Source: Gracilaria gracilis
Taxonomy: Eukaryota > Rhodophyta > Florideophyceae > Gracilariales > Gracilariaceae
Direction: 5' to 3'
Length of the DNA stretch: 64,000 bases
Assembly: GCA_030374805.1 (NCBI GenBank)
Contig: JARGSG010000036.1
Coordinates: forward strand, 372,001-436,000
In this document: piece by piece, positions 46,061 through 57,471 of the stretch
Numbering within the stretch: the first letter of the stretch is position 1
How the letters are laid out: every line of letters begins with the position of its first letter
Notes under the pieces: generated by a model
Seen by the model: only the letters and a program-made list of their open reading frames with translations
Told to the model about the DNA's origin: nothing
The model's database searches: none
Position numbers and translations under genes: made by a program

Positions 46061-47755
46061 TCGAGGACGAAAAGGAACCGGATCGCGTTGTCCTGGTCCC
46101 ACGGCCTTCATCAGAGGTAGTCTTTCAGAATAAAAGTTCCCCGACAAAGGGTTCAGCAGTTAAAGATGCTTCGGCGGCAAAACGTGTCGTTGTATTGCCA
46201 CACCCCACCCGGGGCCTCTCAGATATACCGAGTTTCTCAGAACTCCCGGCTCTGCCGGATACGCAAAGTCTTTGTGAACTTTCGTCTCCTTCTTTCCCGA
46301 TGGTACGTAAAATCACCAGCCACGCGGGAATTGTACCGCACCTCCCCGTTGCTCCGTCTAAGAAGGAGGAGTAGAACGATCGCTCCGATGGAAATCTCTC
46401 GCAGTCCCAATGGAATTTACGGCGTGACAAACGGAAAGGTCTTGCAAGATCGCTGCCACTCTCGCCGAACAACAGCCAGATTGTAGTGCCGAGCTCCTTG
46501 CAGGGTGTGCCACTCCCAAACGTCTACGAAACCTCTGTGAAGGCAGTTGAGCCTTCACCGCAGTTGCCGCAGCACGCGAAGAACACCACGTCTTCGGGGA
46601 ACGTTGGTAAGCACCTGTCAGTAGCGGCCTCCAGCAGAGAGAACGCTGTGGCAAAGGAACGCGGCAGTGGGAATGGAACAACTCGTGACCAGGAAACCAC
46701 CCCCTTTATGGGAATTGCCATTACGCGCATCACGCGGACTTTGCACCTCGATACACGGGACCCGTCTACACAGTCGGCACCGCAAGCGCGGAACGACAGC
46801 CGCCCTGTTGTACCAAGCCCCATACAGGGTGTGCCCATACCGCCCGATGCCGGAAGATCCTCCACCGAAGCGGTTACCCGCGTGCCATCATTGCTGCAGA
46901 ATGCGGAGCGCAGCACCGAAGATAAGCCAGCCACGCTGGGCACAGAAGTCAACACCCCTGTGTGGAACGTTCAGACGAGGCCGTCGGTGGCACCCTCCGC
47001 CTGGGAGGACGCTGCGGCGAGAAGCCCCGCAGTTGTTAACGGGACCCTTCATCTTGAGGGAAGCCTATCCAGGCAGTGCAAGGCGCGCTTGCGCAGTCGC
47101 ACTCCGAGCGTCTCGGTTGAACCTGAGGTGTCCCCCCCTAGCGGTGATAGACCGGTCGCAATGGGCAAGGAATCCGTCAAGAGTGGCACTCGAACATCGA
47201 AAGATTCGAAATTTCTCCAAGTAATGGGCACAGCGCCAGCTGTACACGCCCCACACGAGGATGAGCTCACCGACGCCGGTTCACCCGAAATATCTGTTGG
47301 GCACGGGGTGCCGCGCCAGCAAAGCACGGCGCAGCCGTTTGTACGTGCCCTCGCAAGTGAAGCGGATCGAACTAGGTCAACCCATGGCCAACCATCGTTG
47401 CAGTCCCGTCCCCGGTCCCGGGAGAGCGCACCGCATGCGTCCCTTCCCGCTAACCGTGGAGCTCGTCACCGACACCCCCTAGGTGGGCCCTTACACCCTC
47501 CTGAGGGACATCTTCCCCGATCTGGTGGCTGTTCCACACGAAGTGACGACAACACGGCATGGCCAGGAGGTGTACGTACAAGAGTACGTAGTCCACCAAG
47601 TAATCGGACATTCTTATGAGAGGAACGGCAACCTGCTCTATGGCGTCCGTTGGTACGGTTATGGTCCAGAAGGGGATACAGATGAACCAATTTAACATCT
47701 TCCCCGTTCCCGTTTAGCACAGTATCATCGCCGTGCTCGCAAAAGACTGCCAGGA
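46061..47755 (+). pseudogene. Long Ser/Pro-rich region with a duplication, then chromodomain-like end; integrase missing
   Basis: After RNase H the frame stays open, apart from TAG 46372, to 47619, but no integrase zinc-binding or D,D,E motif appears. Instead there is a disordered Ser/Pro-rich sequence with two related blocks about 324 bp apart (VPSSLQGVPLP at 46486, VPSPIQGVPIP at 46810), each followed by related text. At 47580-47755, in another frame, VIGHSYERNGNLLYGVRWYGYG and, after a TAA, RSRLAQYHRRARKR look like a chromodomain. The integrase was probably lost by deletion or replaced. A captured host segment is possible. Confidence 0.55.
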
Positions 47756-47879
47756 ACCTTAGAGAAGGCCAATTAGGGTATTCGGACGGTGATAATGGGA
47801 ATGAGAAGGAAGAGGACCTGTTAGGAGTACAATGGAATATCGTCTAGGACGGGAAGTTGACACTGTGTGTCATCATGAG

Positions 47880-49916
47880 GTCCTCGAATACTACCGCCGG
47901 TAATACCGAAAATGAACTAAGTAGAGCGTTACTGGTTCGCAACATCACCCCTTTGGGAGGAACCACCACCGCCGAGACGGTTAGCAAGCGCGTCCGCCAT
48001 TGCGATGACATCTCCTGAAGCTTCGGTGGCGCTGAGGCCAGCCGGCGAACGAATCGGGCAATGACCTCACTTTCGGTAACCGCCCCTAAACTGGGGTTAG
48101 CTGAACCAGCGCTCGCCGTTGATGGATTTGGACCGTTGCGCGGCTCACTTGTCGCCGACGGTGGGGGCTAAATATCCTCAGGATCCGACTGAGCGAGAGC
48201 GATTGGTTCCACCGGAGCGCCCCCGTCAGGGGAAACGTTCCCGACCGCATCGGCTGCTTCGTCTGCAACCACATTCGCTTCATAGGAATCATTATCCACC
48301 ATTGGATTTCCACCGCTGTAAGCGTCATATTAATCGTCCGAGTGGCCGTACCCTCGTGGGTGGTAGCTCGGGATTACACGCGGGGCATCCCGGAATTCCT
48401 CCGCTTCTTCGCGGTTAATCTCCCGGGATTCCTACGGGTCGAAGTGTATGAAGTCACCTGCAAGCGGGGTATTTTTCCCGAGAGCATGGCTGGATCCACC
48501 GCCAATTTCGTCTCGACGGCCGCTTTGTTCGATGGGAACATCTGCCCACCGAACTTCCTCGAGGTACTCGAGTGACCCCTACACTATTCTTTGTTGGCTC
48601 TGCCCCCAAGGAGGATCACCATTCTCAGGCTATGGATGGTCGCCCGCACGCTGGATTGGATGTACCACAGTCTATACTGGCCGTACGCCTCCGTGAAGTT
48701 ATACGCTCCCGTGCGGACTGCCCATTAGGCCACCACGACCAACCACGGCCCCGAGCGGAGATTCGCCATGAAGAACGATCCCATGTACGTGAACACCGGA
48801 AGAAGCTTGATGTAGCATCCCCGGCACGCCTCCAAGGAGAACCAGCACGCGGGAATCGGTAAATACCGACCTTGTCAGTGGGTGGGAACAATCTTTTTTA
48901 TCTCAAAGTTCTGATACGGGACGAAATGTCCGAGTCGGGAGCGCCAACGCCGTTCATAACGGATGAAGTTCTGAAGAGAGTTCGACCGGGATGCTCAGGG
49001 AAGAGAACGAAACTTGGCCCGAATAATCAGTCTCTCCCAGCAAAGGGCTGCTTGCCGCGCTGCGGGAGAATTACTGCACGCGAAGGTTTCCAGCGCAACA
49101 AGACGGTCACAGTACGACATGTACCTGCGCGTGCAGTATAAGAATATGTCAAAATTTCACCCCGGAGGGATGGGAAACTCGAATGGAGCCCGGCGTTGCC
49201 GTTGATAGCCGATCCTGAACAGCGCCGCCTGGGTGTTGGTAACGGAATCTCTCCCTTTACGTCGGCCATGGTGCACGGGAATCGCAATGCAGTTCCGCCA
49301 GTCTCATGAAGCTGTAACGTCGCCGGGGATATCCCCCAGAAGGGTGTTCGAACTATCTGTACAAGACAAGATCAACGCCTCATTGAGGACAGCCAAAGGA
49401 TGAAACCAAGGCGCATTCCTCAGTCTAAGTGCTTGCGACCGATTGTTGGGATCAACCCAACTAGGGTGTCAAACGGAGGTTACACACGCACCGGATACAC
49501 GGGTACAATGATCCCAGACATCTGGTGAGAGGCCGGCGTACCGGTACCCGCGGAAATTTGGCTAAAAAGCTGAGCCGTTGGTTGGGTCGGCGGAAGTGCC
49601 CCTGCGTGCGCAGTGTGATCGCCGCTCTGCGAAGGGTGCTGGTTGGTATTGCCCTGTTGCAGGGGAACGGACCGGAAGCCGGTGACGTATCCCTGCGCAA
49701 GGTGATTTGGTTGCTGAACAGACATGTTGGTAGTTGTTAGATCGATAACTGGCGTAGCCGGAGGAGTGGTGTGTGTTGGTGTCGCTCGAAGAAAGAGTTC
49801 GCGGATTGGTTCGCCTTCTGAAGGGGGAAGCACTGCGTCTGCAGGTGAGTGTGCTCTGTATCAGGAGTTACTGGCGAGCCGGAAGAGGGAGTTTCTTTAT
49901 AGCCTTGGTCCGCCAT
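47880..49916 (-). pseudogene. Antisense coding remnant of the second chromovirus
   Basis: On the strand opposite to pol. It may start at ATG 49916 (MADQGYKETPSSG), passes frame changes near 49830 and 49480, and has PVIDLTTTNMSVQQPN. From about 48640 to 47880 one minus frame stays protein-like (LEYLEEVRWADVPIEQSGRR, REEAEEFRDAPRVIPSYHP, ESEVIARFVRRLASAPPKLQ) through several TAG/TAA stops. Position and style match the antisense ORF of the first element. Direct homology is not shown. Confidence 0.4.
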
Positions 49917-50639
49917 CGTGTCGCTCGCAAAAAGGGTCGCGCCCTCGGCTAGGGAGGGGGATAGGAAGTCCAACGCCCTCATGGAGGGAGTCCTGCGACT
50001 TAGTGATTCTCCGACATGTCGGCTGGGCGAAATATATGACTACATATTTTGACCACTACTGTGAAATGGCAACGTGGGACACGGTAAGTCAGGGACTTTG
50101 GCACAGCATTGCGGGTACTTTCTACTATGTTTTATGTATTTTAGATACTTATGATATTTTAGCCGTACAGTATGGGAGATTGCTACTCACTGTATAGTGC
50201 CAGGGCGCCGAGGCCCTGCCACTCATTAAATCTCCCCAACCAGTGTGGGATCTAGACTCATTCGTGGTCGTCCGTATTCTACTCCCCCGCGGAGGGATAC
50301 GCCGTTGTTAACGGGCTGTCTATCTTTCTGCGTGACCTAAAACAACCCATTGCTCGGAGTATTTACCAACTATTGTCGTGTTTGACCTTGTATAAGGTGT
50401 CATCCGCTTTGCCGTTTTCATTGGTCACTCTCGTGATTCCCCCGTCTTTTCCCTTTTCCTTTGGGTTGCTTCTCGCGACCTGCCCTGTGCTGACACCGCG
50501 TCGCACTCGCCACACTGTGGAAATTTCGCCTTCTTGGAGGATAACAAACAAACGCTGCTTACGCGGAGAACCTTTTTGTATCACCTTCCTACACTGGTCA
50601 TGAAGGGTTGACCTCGGTCTTACACCCGACATTGTCGTG
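49917..50639. other. Mostly non-coding; short minus frame of unknown origin
   Basis: A short hairpin (CAGGGC / GGCCCTG) lies at about 50200-50217. A 90-codon minus frame (50632 to 50363; KVIQKGSPRKQRLFVILQ) looks coding-like but is unrecognised. It may be part of the hAT-like remnant. Confidence 0.35.
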
Positions 50640-51800
50640 TCATCCCTGGAAGGGCTCTACTGCCGGGTTTGCCTCGTGAAAGGAAGATTCGGACGTCTAC
50701 TAGTGTTTTCTCGCTTGCGGGCATTGCACTACAACAGGCAAGTTCCTGCGAACCACTCGAAGAATTTTTCTAATCTCTCCGGCCTCCTGCAGCAGACCAG
50801 TATCATTGATAGCGTTGTCATAAAGGTCCTGTCTCTCGCTTTGGGCCTGAGAATAATACGTTTTGTATAGAGCTGGGTGGTAGTGTGGTTGTTTTATCAG
50901 TTGTAGAAGAACAGGATGGCTTCGAATATAAAACGATAACATATCCTCTACGACCTCAAACCGCATAAAACATTGGCACCTTGGCAGAACCCCCATAAAG
51001 CATTTCAAATCGGCATCGCTTTCGCCAGAAGCGAGAGCGCGCAGACGTCCTGTCGATTTAAGATAATTGTTATAAAGATTCATCAGATGTTTTCTCCGAG
51101 GCAGAAGCAATTTATGGATCCTTTTCTCGCCGATCACGTGCAAAATGCGAGCGAGAGGGGCTTTTATCCAGCTGAGCTTCTCAAAATCCTGCATGAAGAG
51201 GTCAGGAAGATGGGCTTGGTCTTGAACGCCAACAAGACTCCTGCACTTCACCGTCAACCCCTTGCCAGCATTTACACACGCTAGTGCATTACCACTGAAA
51301 ATCCCGCAAATGCGAGACCTTCCACCGAATGGTTCGAATGCTCGTTCAACTACTTCAAGTTATTTGTGAGCTGTATTACGTTTCGAGCCGGTGGAGACAG
51401 AGTCAATGAAAAAGTTGAGCTGCTGCGATTTTCGTTGGCCTTCTGTACGCAGGAGAATGTTAACCACTGGAGAAGAGGAAATACCTTCCCAGCCATCAAA
51501 CAAAATTTTGCCAAATTCTGAAGAAAGCCTGCTCCTGATTCCCGAGAATGTCCGTTCCTTCATCTTCACATAATATTAATCTAGTAGCTCTGAAGATATC
51601 TTTCGCGGTGTCCACAAATATTTATCAACATATCCCGGTCGAGTCCTCCTGAGCAAGTCAACAAACACGTTGCTCCGTGACTTGCCTTTTGAAAAGAGAC
51701 TAGAAGTAAGTTCTTTCTTACAAATGACTGATATCAAATGTTCGTTCAGTTCTCCACCTTCTTTGCGCAAACAATCATTTATCCTTAGCATATCCGACTT
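50640..51800 (-). pseudogene. hAT-like (DUF659-type) transposase remnant
   Basis: A single minus frame from about 51800 to 50700 is broken by TAA 51576 and TAA 51360. RRTRPGYVDKYLWTPRKIS, then FDGWEGISSSPVVNILL, then FFIDSVSTGSKRNT follow the order of the DUF659/hAT RNase-H-like core (Asp of DGW, Asp of IDS). Later QDFEKLSWIKAPLARILHVI and MRFEVVEDMLSFY fit the helical insertion region. The BED zinc finger and the C-terminal dimerisation region are not seen. It is probably an old hAT superfamily copy. Confidence 0.55.
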
Positions 51801-52945
51801 CTGTCGTTGTGGAGAGGATGATCGCAGTCGAGACTGGACTTACTGATGTATCTTTCACCATCATGGCCCTTTTCATAATCAAGGTTAATCTGCCTCTGGA
51901 TGTCGTGCTCGTACCATTTCGATCTCGATAGTACCATGTCATGTGCTAACACCTTGCATTTTTATCCAATATTTTTGCGCTTGCTCCTGCTCATCGAAAA
52001 CCATCTGACATTATGACTCACCTGTTTTGTAGCATGGCCTGTTTCAAGCACAACAAAGCATTGAAAGCACCGCTAGGACGATGAGTTTTCCTTTTGGGTC
52101 GGCATCCGAACTAAGATTGCCCTCCAAGATGCTCGGGGGCGTCTGCATCGACGACACGCACTAGAAGTTTGCTGGAATGCTTAGGGAGAAGTATTACGTC
52201 AAATGGGGCTTGATGTTGAGGAAAAGCATGCCGCGTTCTACACAAGTTGCTGATATGAATTGAAAGCCAGTTTTGCTTTTTGCTGACCGTTTTTGTCATT
52301 ATCCACGTTTTGATGTGCTTCGTGTGCAGTGTTAAAATTTTTTGCATACGATTGATGTAGCAATAAATTTTTTCAAACAAATCGTAATGAGGAATTTTGA
52401 GAGTGGAGGGTGAGTTTGTGTGTCACAGAACAATCAAAATGTCAAAATGATGCAATGAAAGTGCTAAAAGGCGCTGAACGTTGGCAAAATAGTAAGGCTC
52501 TGAATTCGAAACACCCAGAACTTTTCGGCTTAAAAAATGGCACTTGATACCATTACAAATAGCCAGAAAGATACTTCAACCAGCGGATATTGCATAGGTG
52601 ACGTAACCCAAAGCAGTCTCCTAGCAACCGAGATCTATTTTTGTACGGCAACAGATCCCGTGACTCCTCTGATTTGGAAACTGGCTCTTGAAGCCGCACA
52701 AACCTGCCGCCCGTTTTAATCGTGCGCCAGTTTCGTTCAAATGGCCACAGTCGAGGAGCGTTCAAGTAGGGCAATAAAATGCAGGTTTATACGGTGTCCA
52801 GCCATTTGTTTTCCGCATCAAACACCACACAGCCTTAACGCCCCCCCTTGACATGCAACATGCCTCCTACCGTTTTTCTTTGCTGTTGGCGTCGCGCACA
52901 GCGCTCAAGCTCCTGCGCACTTTGACTTCACTCCGTATCATCGTC
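51801..52945. other. No gene identified
   Basis: AT-rich with short frames on both strands and no recognisable content. The 5' part of the hAT-like gene or its terminal repeat may lie at 51800-52100. Confidence 0.4.
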
Positions 52946-53710
52946 ATGAACACGTACGACGAACTGCAAGACGCCGAGCTGGAACAAGAAATTCTTTTAC
53001 CCCACTCTGATTCACCTGTTTCTCGGGACGTGGAACGTTGTGCAGCGCAGCCAAGGTCTTCGATTGTGCCCTCGTCACCTAAGAAAAAAAACTTCCAGAA
53101 GTTTAGTCTAACGTCCCTGGACGAAGAACTTTGGTTTCCGTACGACTTTATTCAGACCCGACGCAATAAGGATTTGGAAAGCCTTTTGCGTGACGAAAAC
53201 GTAAGAAGACCTGCGAATGAAAAACTCGTTGTACAAAGAGCACGCCTTATGCTGCATGTTTTATGCGAGACACAATGAAAAATCATGCCATTAAAAGTTT
53301 TGGAAGCTATCATACCGCTAGATGTGGGTCTTCATTTAAAATTCAAACAAAACGCTACGCTGGAAACCGTTCCGTCCGTCTCGGATTTAATTTCTTCTTT
53401 GCCAGAAAAGGAGCGAAGTGTTTACGGCCGTGCGCTAACGGAAGAAATTATTACGGCATCTGAGAAGAGTGGAGCTGGAAATACCGGAAGAATTTCTCGC
53501 AATGGTAATAGCAGCTCTCCAAAAGCACGTGCTACCGCCACCCCTGGTTTCTGCGAAGATGAATTTGCACGACCCCTGCTGCTCATCCGGGACGATGATG
53601 AAGCAAAAACACAAGTTCCACGTTAACAACTACACTCACCTGGACGCAGCAGGACTCTGGCCTACGTCGGGATGCTCTGTGGAGTACAATCGCTCAACGG
53701 TTTAACGATC
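52946..53710 (+). pseudogene. Unrecognised gene remnant, probably transposon accessory
   Basis: ATG 52946 (MNTYDELQDAELEQEILL) runs through TGA 53276 in one frame to about 53460, then continues in another frame (IPEEFLAMVIAALQKHVLPP) to 53705. KKNFQKFSLTSLDEELWFPY and LESLLRDENVRRPANEKL look structured. No family is recognised. The next remnant lies 3 bp away on the same strand and may be the same gene. Confidence 0.4.
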
Positions 53711-53712
53711 CG

Positions 53713-54501
53713 ATGTTTTGCCCCGGTGAGACCTTTCCCGAGCCAATCACTGATGTTTGTACTGGATTAGTTCCTCCAGTGAAGCGCACTGGGCAGAAAC
53801 TTGCATCATTCTGGAGAGATAACACAAGTATCGGGACCGAGGTGGTCGAGAATCACAGCGTTTCTGGCAATAACAGCGATTTACCGTGCAAGGATTTCTG
53901 CCACGTCAACGCTCGGACGAACAAATTGTCTGCCGTTGGACGCCGCACGTTAATTACGTATGTGGTGTTTGGTTTAGATTTCGAAGATGTTGACCATGTA
54001 TTTGGGCAGTTTATGACTCGGGAATTGCCGAGCAATGCTGTGGGTAGCTTGGGAGTGGCTCGCAATTTAAAAGCCGGGCTTGGAAGGAAGCGCAAGTTTT
54101 CAGGGAGTGCACAGCCATCGGAGGGTTCAAAGCGAACTAAATCGCAGCGAAGCAGTAGCGAAGATGTGATTCACGAAGTTCTGTCGGGCATCAATTCTTC
54201 TATGAGCAAGTTTGCCAATGAGTATGAGAGAAATGTGGATATGCATGCAAAGGAGCTGGATCGGAGGCATAGATTTGAAAGAGAAGACCTCTACACATCG
54301 AGGGTTGGGAGCAGCTATTTGCAAGATACTATGAGGTACCATTGTTCTTTAATGTAAGCTACGCGTATGCTGGAAGGGGCGAATGAAAAGTACAGGGATG
54401 CGATGAGAAAGAATTGTGACTCTGAGCACGTGGATAAATTGAAGAAAGTTTACGAGTTCTTTGATCAATTCGTTAAGCAACTACTCGCTGACGTCGCGTA
54501 A
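53713..54501 (+). pseudogene. Coiled-coil protein remnant, unknown function
   Basis: The frame from 53713 reaches TAA 54355-54357, then the same frame resumes (RMLEGANEKYRDAMRKN) to TAA 54499. A basic hinge (GRKRKFSGSAQPSEGSKRTK) precedes a long helical end (YERNVDMHAKELDRRHRFERED), a layout shared with the protein at 59563. Both may be accessory proteins of DNA transposons. Confidence 0.4.
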
Positions 54502-55016
54502 AAACCAGCAAGCGAAAGGAAGCATGAAGTCATGTTTGGACTGTGCTGCGAAGAAAGTGGCCACCAACTCTGATGTCCGGGAGCAAGAACAAAAAAGCCC
54601 CATGTCTTGATAGATGCTTTTACTCGCCCTAATCACAAGAACGTAGTTCAATTGTTCGAAGTAATCAACAATGCGAAGCGCATTTATATCATCATGGAAC
54701 TTTTGTCTGAGGAGTGTATCTTCCCAATCTGGAGATAAGCACCAATGCTCTTTTCACAATACTCGATACGCAATGTCAACTTTCTTTCCTTGAGGGTTCC
54801 ATTCGGCAAGGAAATTTTCAATGCTGTATTCGTCTTCGTACTGTTTTTCTTCCCATAACTCCCCCAAACCAGCCATGGCAGATTTCATACCCTTTCCTGT
54901 GCCAACATCGATATCTGCAGATGAATCTTATTCAGTAGAAGCCTCCGCATTGTCAACTTTGAACAAGCGAAACAGATCCCCCGTGTTCATGCTTTCTAAG
55001 TTGGATTTGTCTCTAT
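54502..55016. other. No gene identified
   Basis: Short frames only. It is next to the block of gene fragments on the minus strand. Confidence 0.4.
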
Positions 55017-55440
55017 TCACCACTGTGATGGCGATATGAGTCTTGACCTTCGAACACTCATGATCTTCTCCTCCAGAGTTCCCCGAGCGATAAGTCTGTA
55101 GACATTAAAAGTACTTGGTTGATCCAATCTGTGAGCTCGATCCATCGCCTGCAGATCCTTCGTCAGAATCCAGTCGTACTCGAGTAATATGACAGTATCG
55201 GCACCAGTAAAATTGGGACCAAGATCACCCAAATGAGTCGTAAGCAAGAGAAAACCAATGATTGAATCAGCATTGAATCTAATGACAATGCCTTGTCGCT
55301 TGGTTGCTTCCACAGATTTGTCAAGACGCATGTAGGTAACATTAGGCATATGCACAGCAAAAAGGTGTCTTTCAACAATGTAAATCACTTGCTTCAGTTG
55401 TGGAAACCAAACATCCACGTACGCCAGACCGTAGTCAGTC
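55017..55440 (-). pseudogene. BTAF1: Fragment of a BTAF1/Mot1 SNF2-family ATPase (C-terminal helicase lobe)
   Basis: About 134 codons. VWFPQLKQVIYIVERHLFAVHMP, then ATKRQGIVIRFNAD, LLLTTHLGDLGPNFTGADTV (motif V), then KDLQAMDRAHRLDQ (motif VI, with Asp replacing the Gly of the usual HRxGQ) and YRLIARGTLEEKIM. This is the pattern of Mot1, which removes TBP from DNA. Only the last helicase motifs are here; the rest of the large protein is absent. It is a truncated copy with altered key residues. Confidence 0.75.
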
Positions 55441-55496
55441 CACCACTTGAAGTGTTATGTAAACGCTTCACGTTGGTTCTCACTTCCAATTCCGTT

Positions 55497-56252
55497 TTAA
55501 ACCCCATTAGGCGCGACACGAATAAGAACACGGTCGGGCTCGATATGGCGGAACACAGCCTTCAACACCTCATCCACAATTCTAAAGCGATTCTCAAAGG
55601 AGCCGCCACACTTATCAGTCCCCTTCTTGGTGCTGCTCTGCACCAAAGTGTCCAACAGGAACCTATTGTCGCAATGAATCTCCACGCCATCAAATCCAGC
55701 ATCCCTCGCGAGACGTGCGCAATTGGAAAACTCCTGCGGCAACTCCTTAATCTTTTCCAGAGTCATTGCGCGAGGCATCTTAACACCCATAACAGCACCA
55801 CAAGTAGTGCATATGTGCTTGCCGCTCTCACTAGCTCTTTCCACGGCACTCAGAGCCACACAGAGCTTGTCTCTACCCTCATACCCCTGCTTGCCGTCGC
55901 GGAAGCTAGAGTGACCTGCGCGTCCAGCGTGCTCCAACTGGCAGAAAATGACGCCGCCGAGCTCATTTACGCGGTCGGTGGTAGGCCGTCAGCCTCCTAG
56001 GTGCTCTTCAGAGAAGATCTCAGGCGTGTGGAAGAAGCCGCCCCCCATCTTAGGGGTGTGCGTGCCCTTGGCGATGATGAGGCCGGCGGAGAAGCTCTGC
56101 ACGTAGTACTCAGCGATGAGCATGTTGGCTGTCATATTGGGGCCGGCGCGACCGCGCGCCATGGGCTCCATGACGATGCAGTTGCGAAGCGTGAGCAAGC
56201 CCATGCGCAGCGGCGACAGCAGCGACCGGTAGTTGTTGGTGGCCTTCTTCAT
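55497..56252 (-). pseudogene. Old Yellow Enzyme-type flavin oxidoreductase, broken copy
   Basis: The frame from 56252 reads LSPLRMGLLTLRNCIVMEPM and AEYYVQSFSAGLIIAKGTHT, up to a TAG. The same gene resumes at 55937 (EHAGRAGHSS) with ARLARDAGFDGVEIH, LLDTLVQSSTKKGTDKCGGSFENRFR and RVLIRVAPNG. These are the conserved blocks of OYE/12-oxophytodienoate-reductase-like enzymes, which reduce activated C=C bonds with FMN. Residues around the GxNGYL-type block are changed (CDNRFLL). It lies 57 bp upstream of the BTAF1 fragment on the same strand. Confidence 0.75.
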
Positions 56253-56522
56253 GGTGGTGCGCTGGGGTGGTAGTCGGCAGGGAAGGAAGTGCTTGGCGAT
56301 TGCTCGACGATCAGATGCGACGGGAGAAAGGTTTTGGGAAATGGTGAGAGGGGCAGCGTCTGTTCATGAACGGCCTCTGGCGGGGGTGATGCTTTTGCCG
56401 ACGGGAATACGGCGATGGCGAGGAGTGACGGAGTTTGCGCGACGTTCTTTGGCCCAAAAATAGCTGTAAGTTGGCACAGCGCGCGGCTCGAGACATATCA
56501 AAACCTCCATGTTCTCGTGGAA

Positions 56523-57290
56523 CTAGAGTTCGTACCACACCGACGCCGATGACATGTTGCCGTACCGTGTCAACGCGTACCAACTCGCTTTCACGTCTTG
56601 TCTCGTCATTTTCAGAGTCTTCTGCATCACGTCAATCACCGCCCTGCCTCCCGTGTGGATACAAAAGTGCTGGAACGCCATGTAAAAGTCCAGGATGTAA
56701 GGCGCCAGCTCTTGCCCCAGTATTTTTTTGCGCGGCAGGTGCACACCGGACTTGATGTGTTCTGTCAGCGGGAACACGCTCGGCCCCAACGTGGTCACGT
56801 TCTTCTTGAGCGCGCCGCCGGCCACGTCCATGATTTTCTTGGACAGCTTTACGCCGCGTAGACCGGTCTTGTTCTCCATCTGAAAGATGGAGTCGTACGC
56901 CAGATCATCTGCGCTCACGTGAGTTTGCACCGTGTGTTTGAGCACGTATCGCGCCCTTCTTTTTTTGTTCGCCTCGTTGGTCAACAGCACTGCCGCACCA
57001 CCAATCCGAAACAGCGTGTTTGTGATCAGCATGGAGCTTACTCGTCCCAAGTCCCAGTTCTGCGTGATGTTCCCCGTTGATACTACAACGCAGATGGCGT
57101 TGCGATGCACTTGCAGCAGGTCTTTGCCTAGATCCACAGAGATGATCCCTGCTGAGCATCCAATACCAGCCAGGTTGTACGTGCGCACCGAACTTCTCAT
57201 CTTGTACTTGTTGACAAGCATGGTGGAAAGGCTTGCCGTGGGGTTGAACAGCGAGCAGCTGACAGGAAGGTTAATTGCTTTTGGATCAGC
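56523..57290 (-). pseudogene. KCS: 3-ketoacyl-CoA synthase (FAE1 type), internal fragment
   Basis: Coding-like from about 57290 (VSCSLFNPTASLSTM) to TAG after VWYEL at 56523. NLAGIGCSAGIISVDL carries the catalytic Cys, HFCIHTGGRAVID the catalytic His, and TRYGNMSSASVWYEL the catalytic Asn, so the thiolase-like core is complete. The membrane-spanning N-terminus and the last 25-30 residues are missing. The full enzyme lengthens very-long-chain fatty acids at the ER and is typical of plants and some algae. Ends cut on both sides suggest a captured fragment. Confidence 0.8.
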
Positions 57291-57471
57291 GCGTTAATGC
57301 AGCTGAACAGCACCAGTTCAGCTTCCTATCTCGCAAAATGCATATTACACACCGCCCTCTCATCGCCATCATTCTCGGGTATAAAATGACAGGGTTCAAA
57401 GATACCGAACGGGAAGTCGCTTTTACCACCGATTCCACTGCGCCCCATCAGTTTTTTCTGAAACGCGATTG

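Larger units (their letters stand above)
43691..49916 (+). mobile_element. Second Ty3/gypsy chromovirus relic, 5'-truncated, no LTRs recognised
   Basis: Protease, RT and RNase H in order on the plus strand, then a repetitive region, a chromodomain-like end and minus-strand coding. No gag is seen upstream and no direct LTR pair was found. Its sequence is much more broken than that of the first element and different in detail, so it is another, older family. Confidence 0.75.

Noticed and set aside
57295-57325. Small palindrome GCTGAAC...GTTCAGC as a Harbinger terminal repeat
   Set aside because: Both arms lie within 25 bases; a terminal repeat pair should flank the transposase, and no partner was found beyond 58450.
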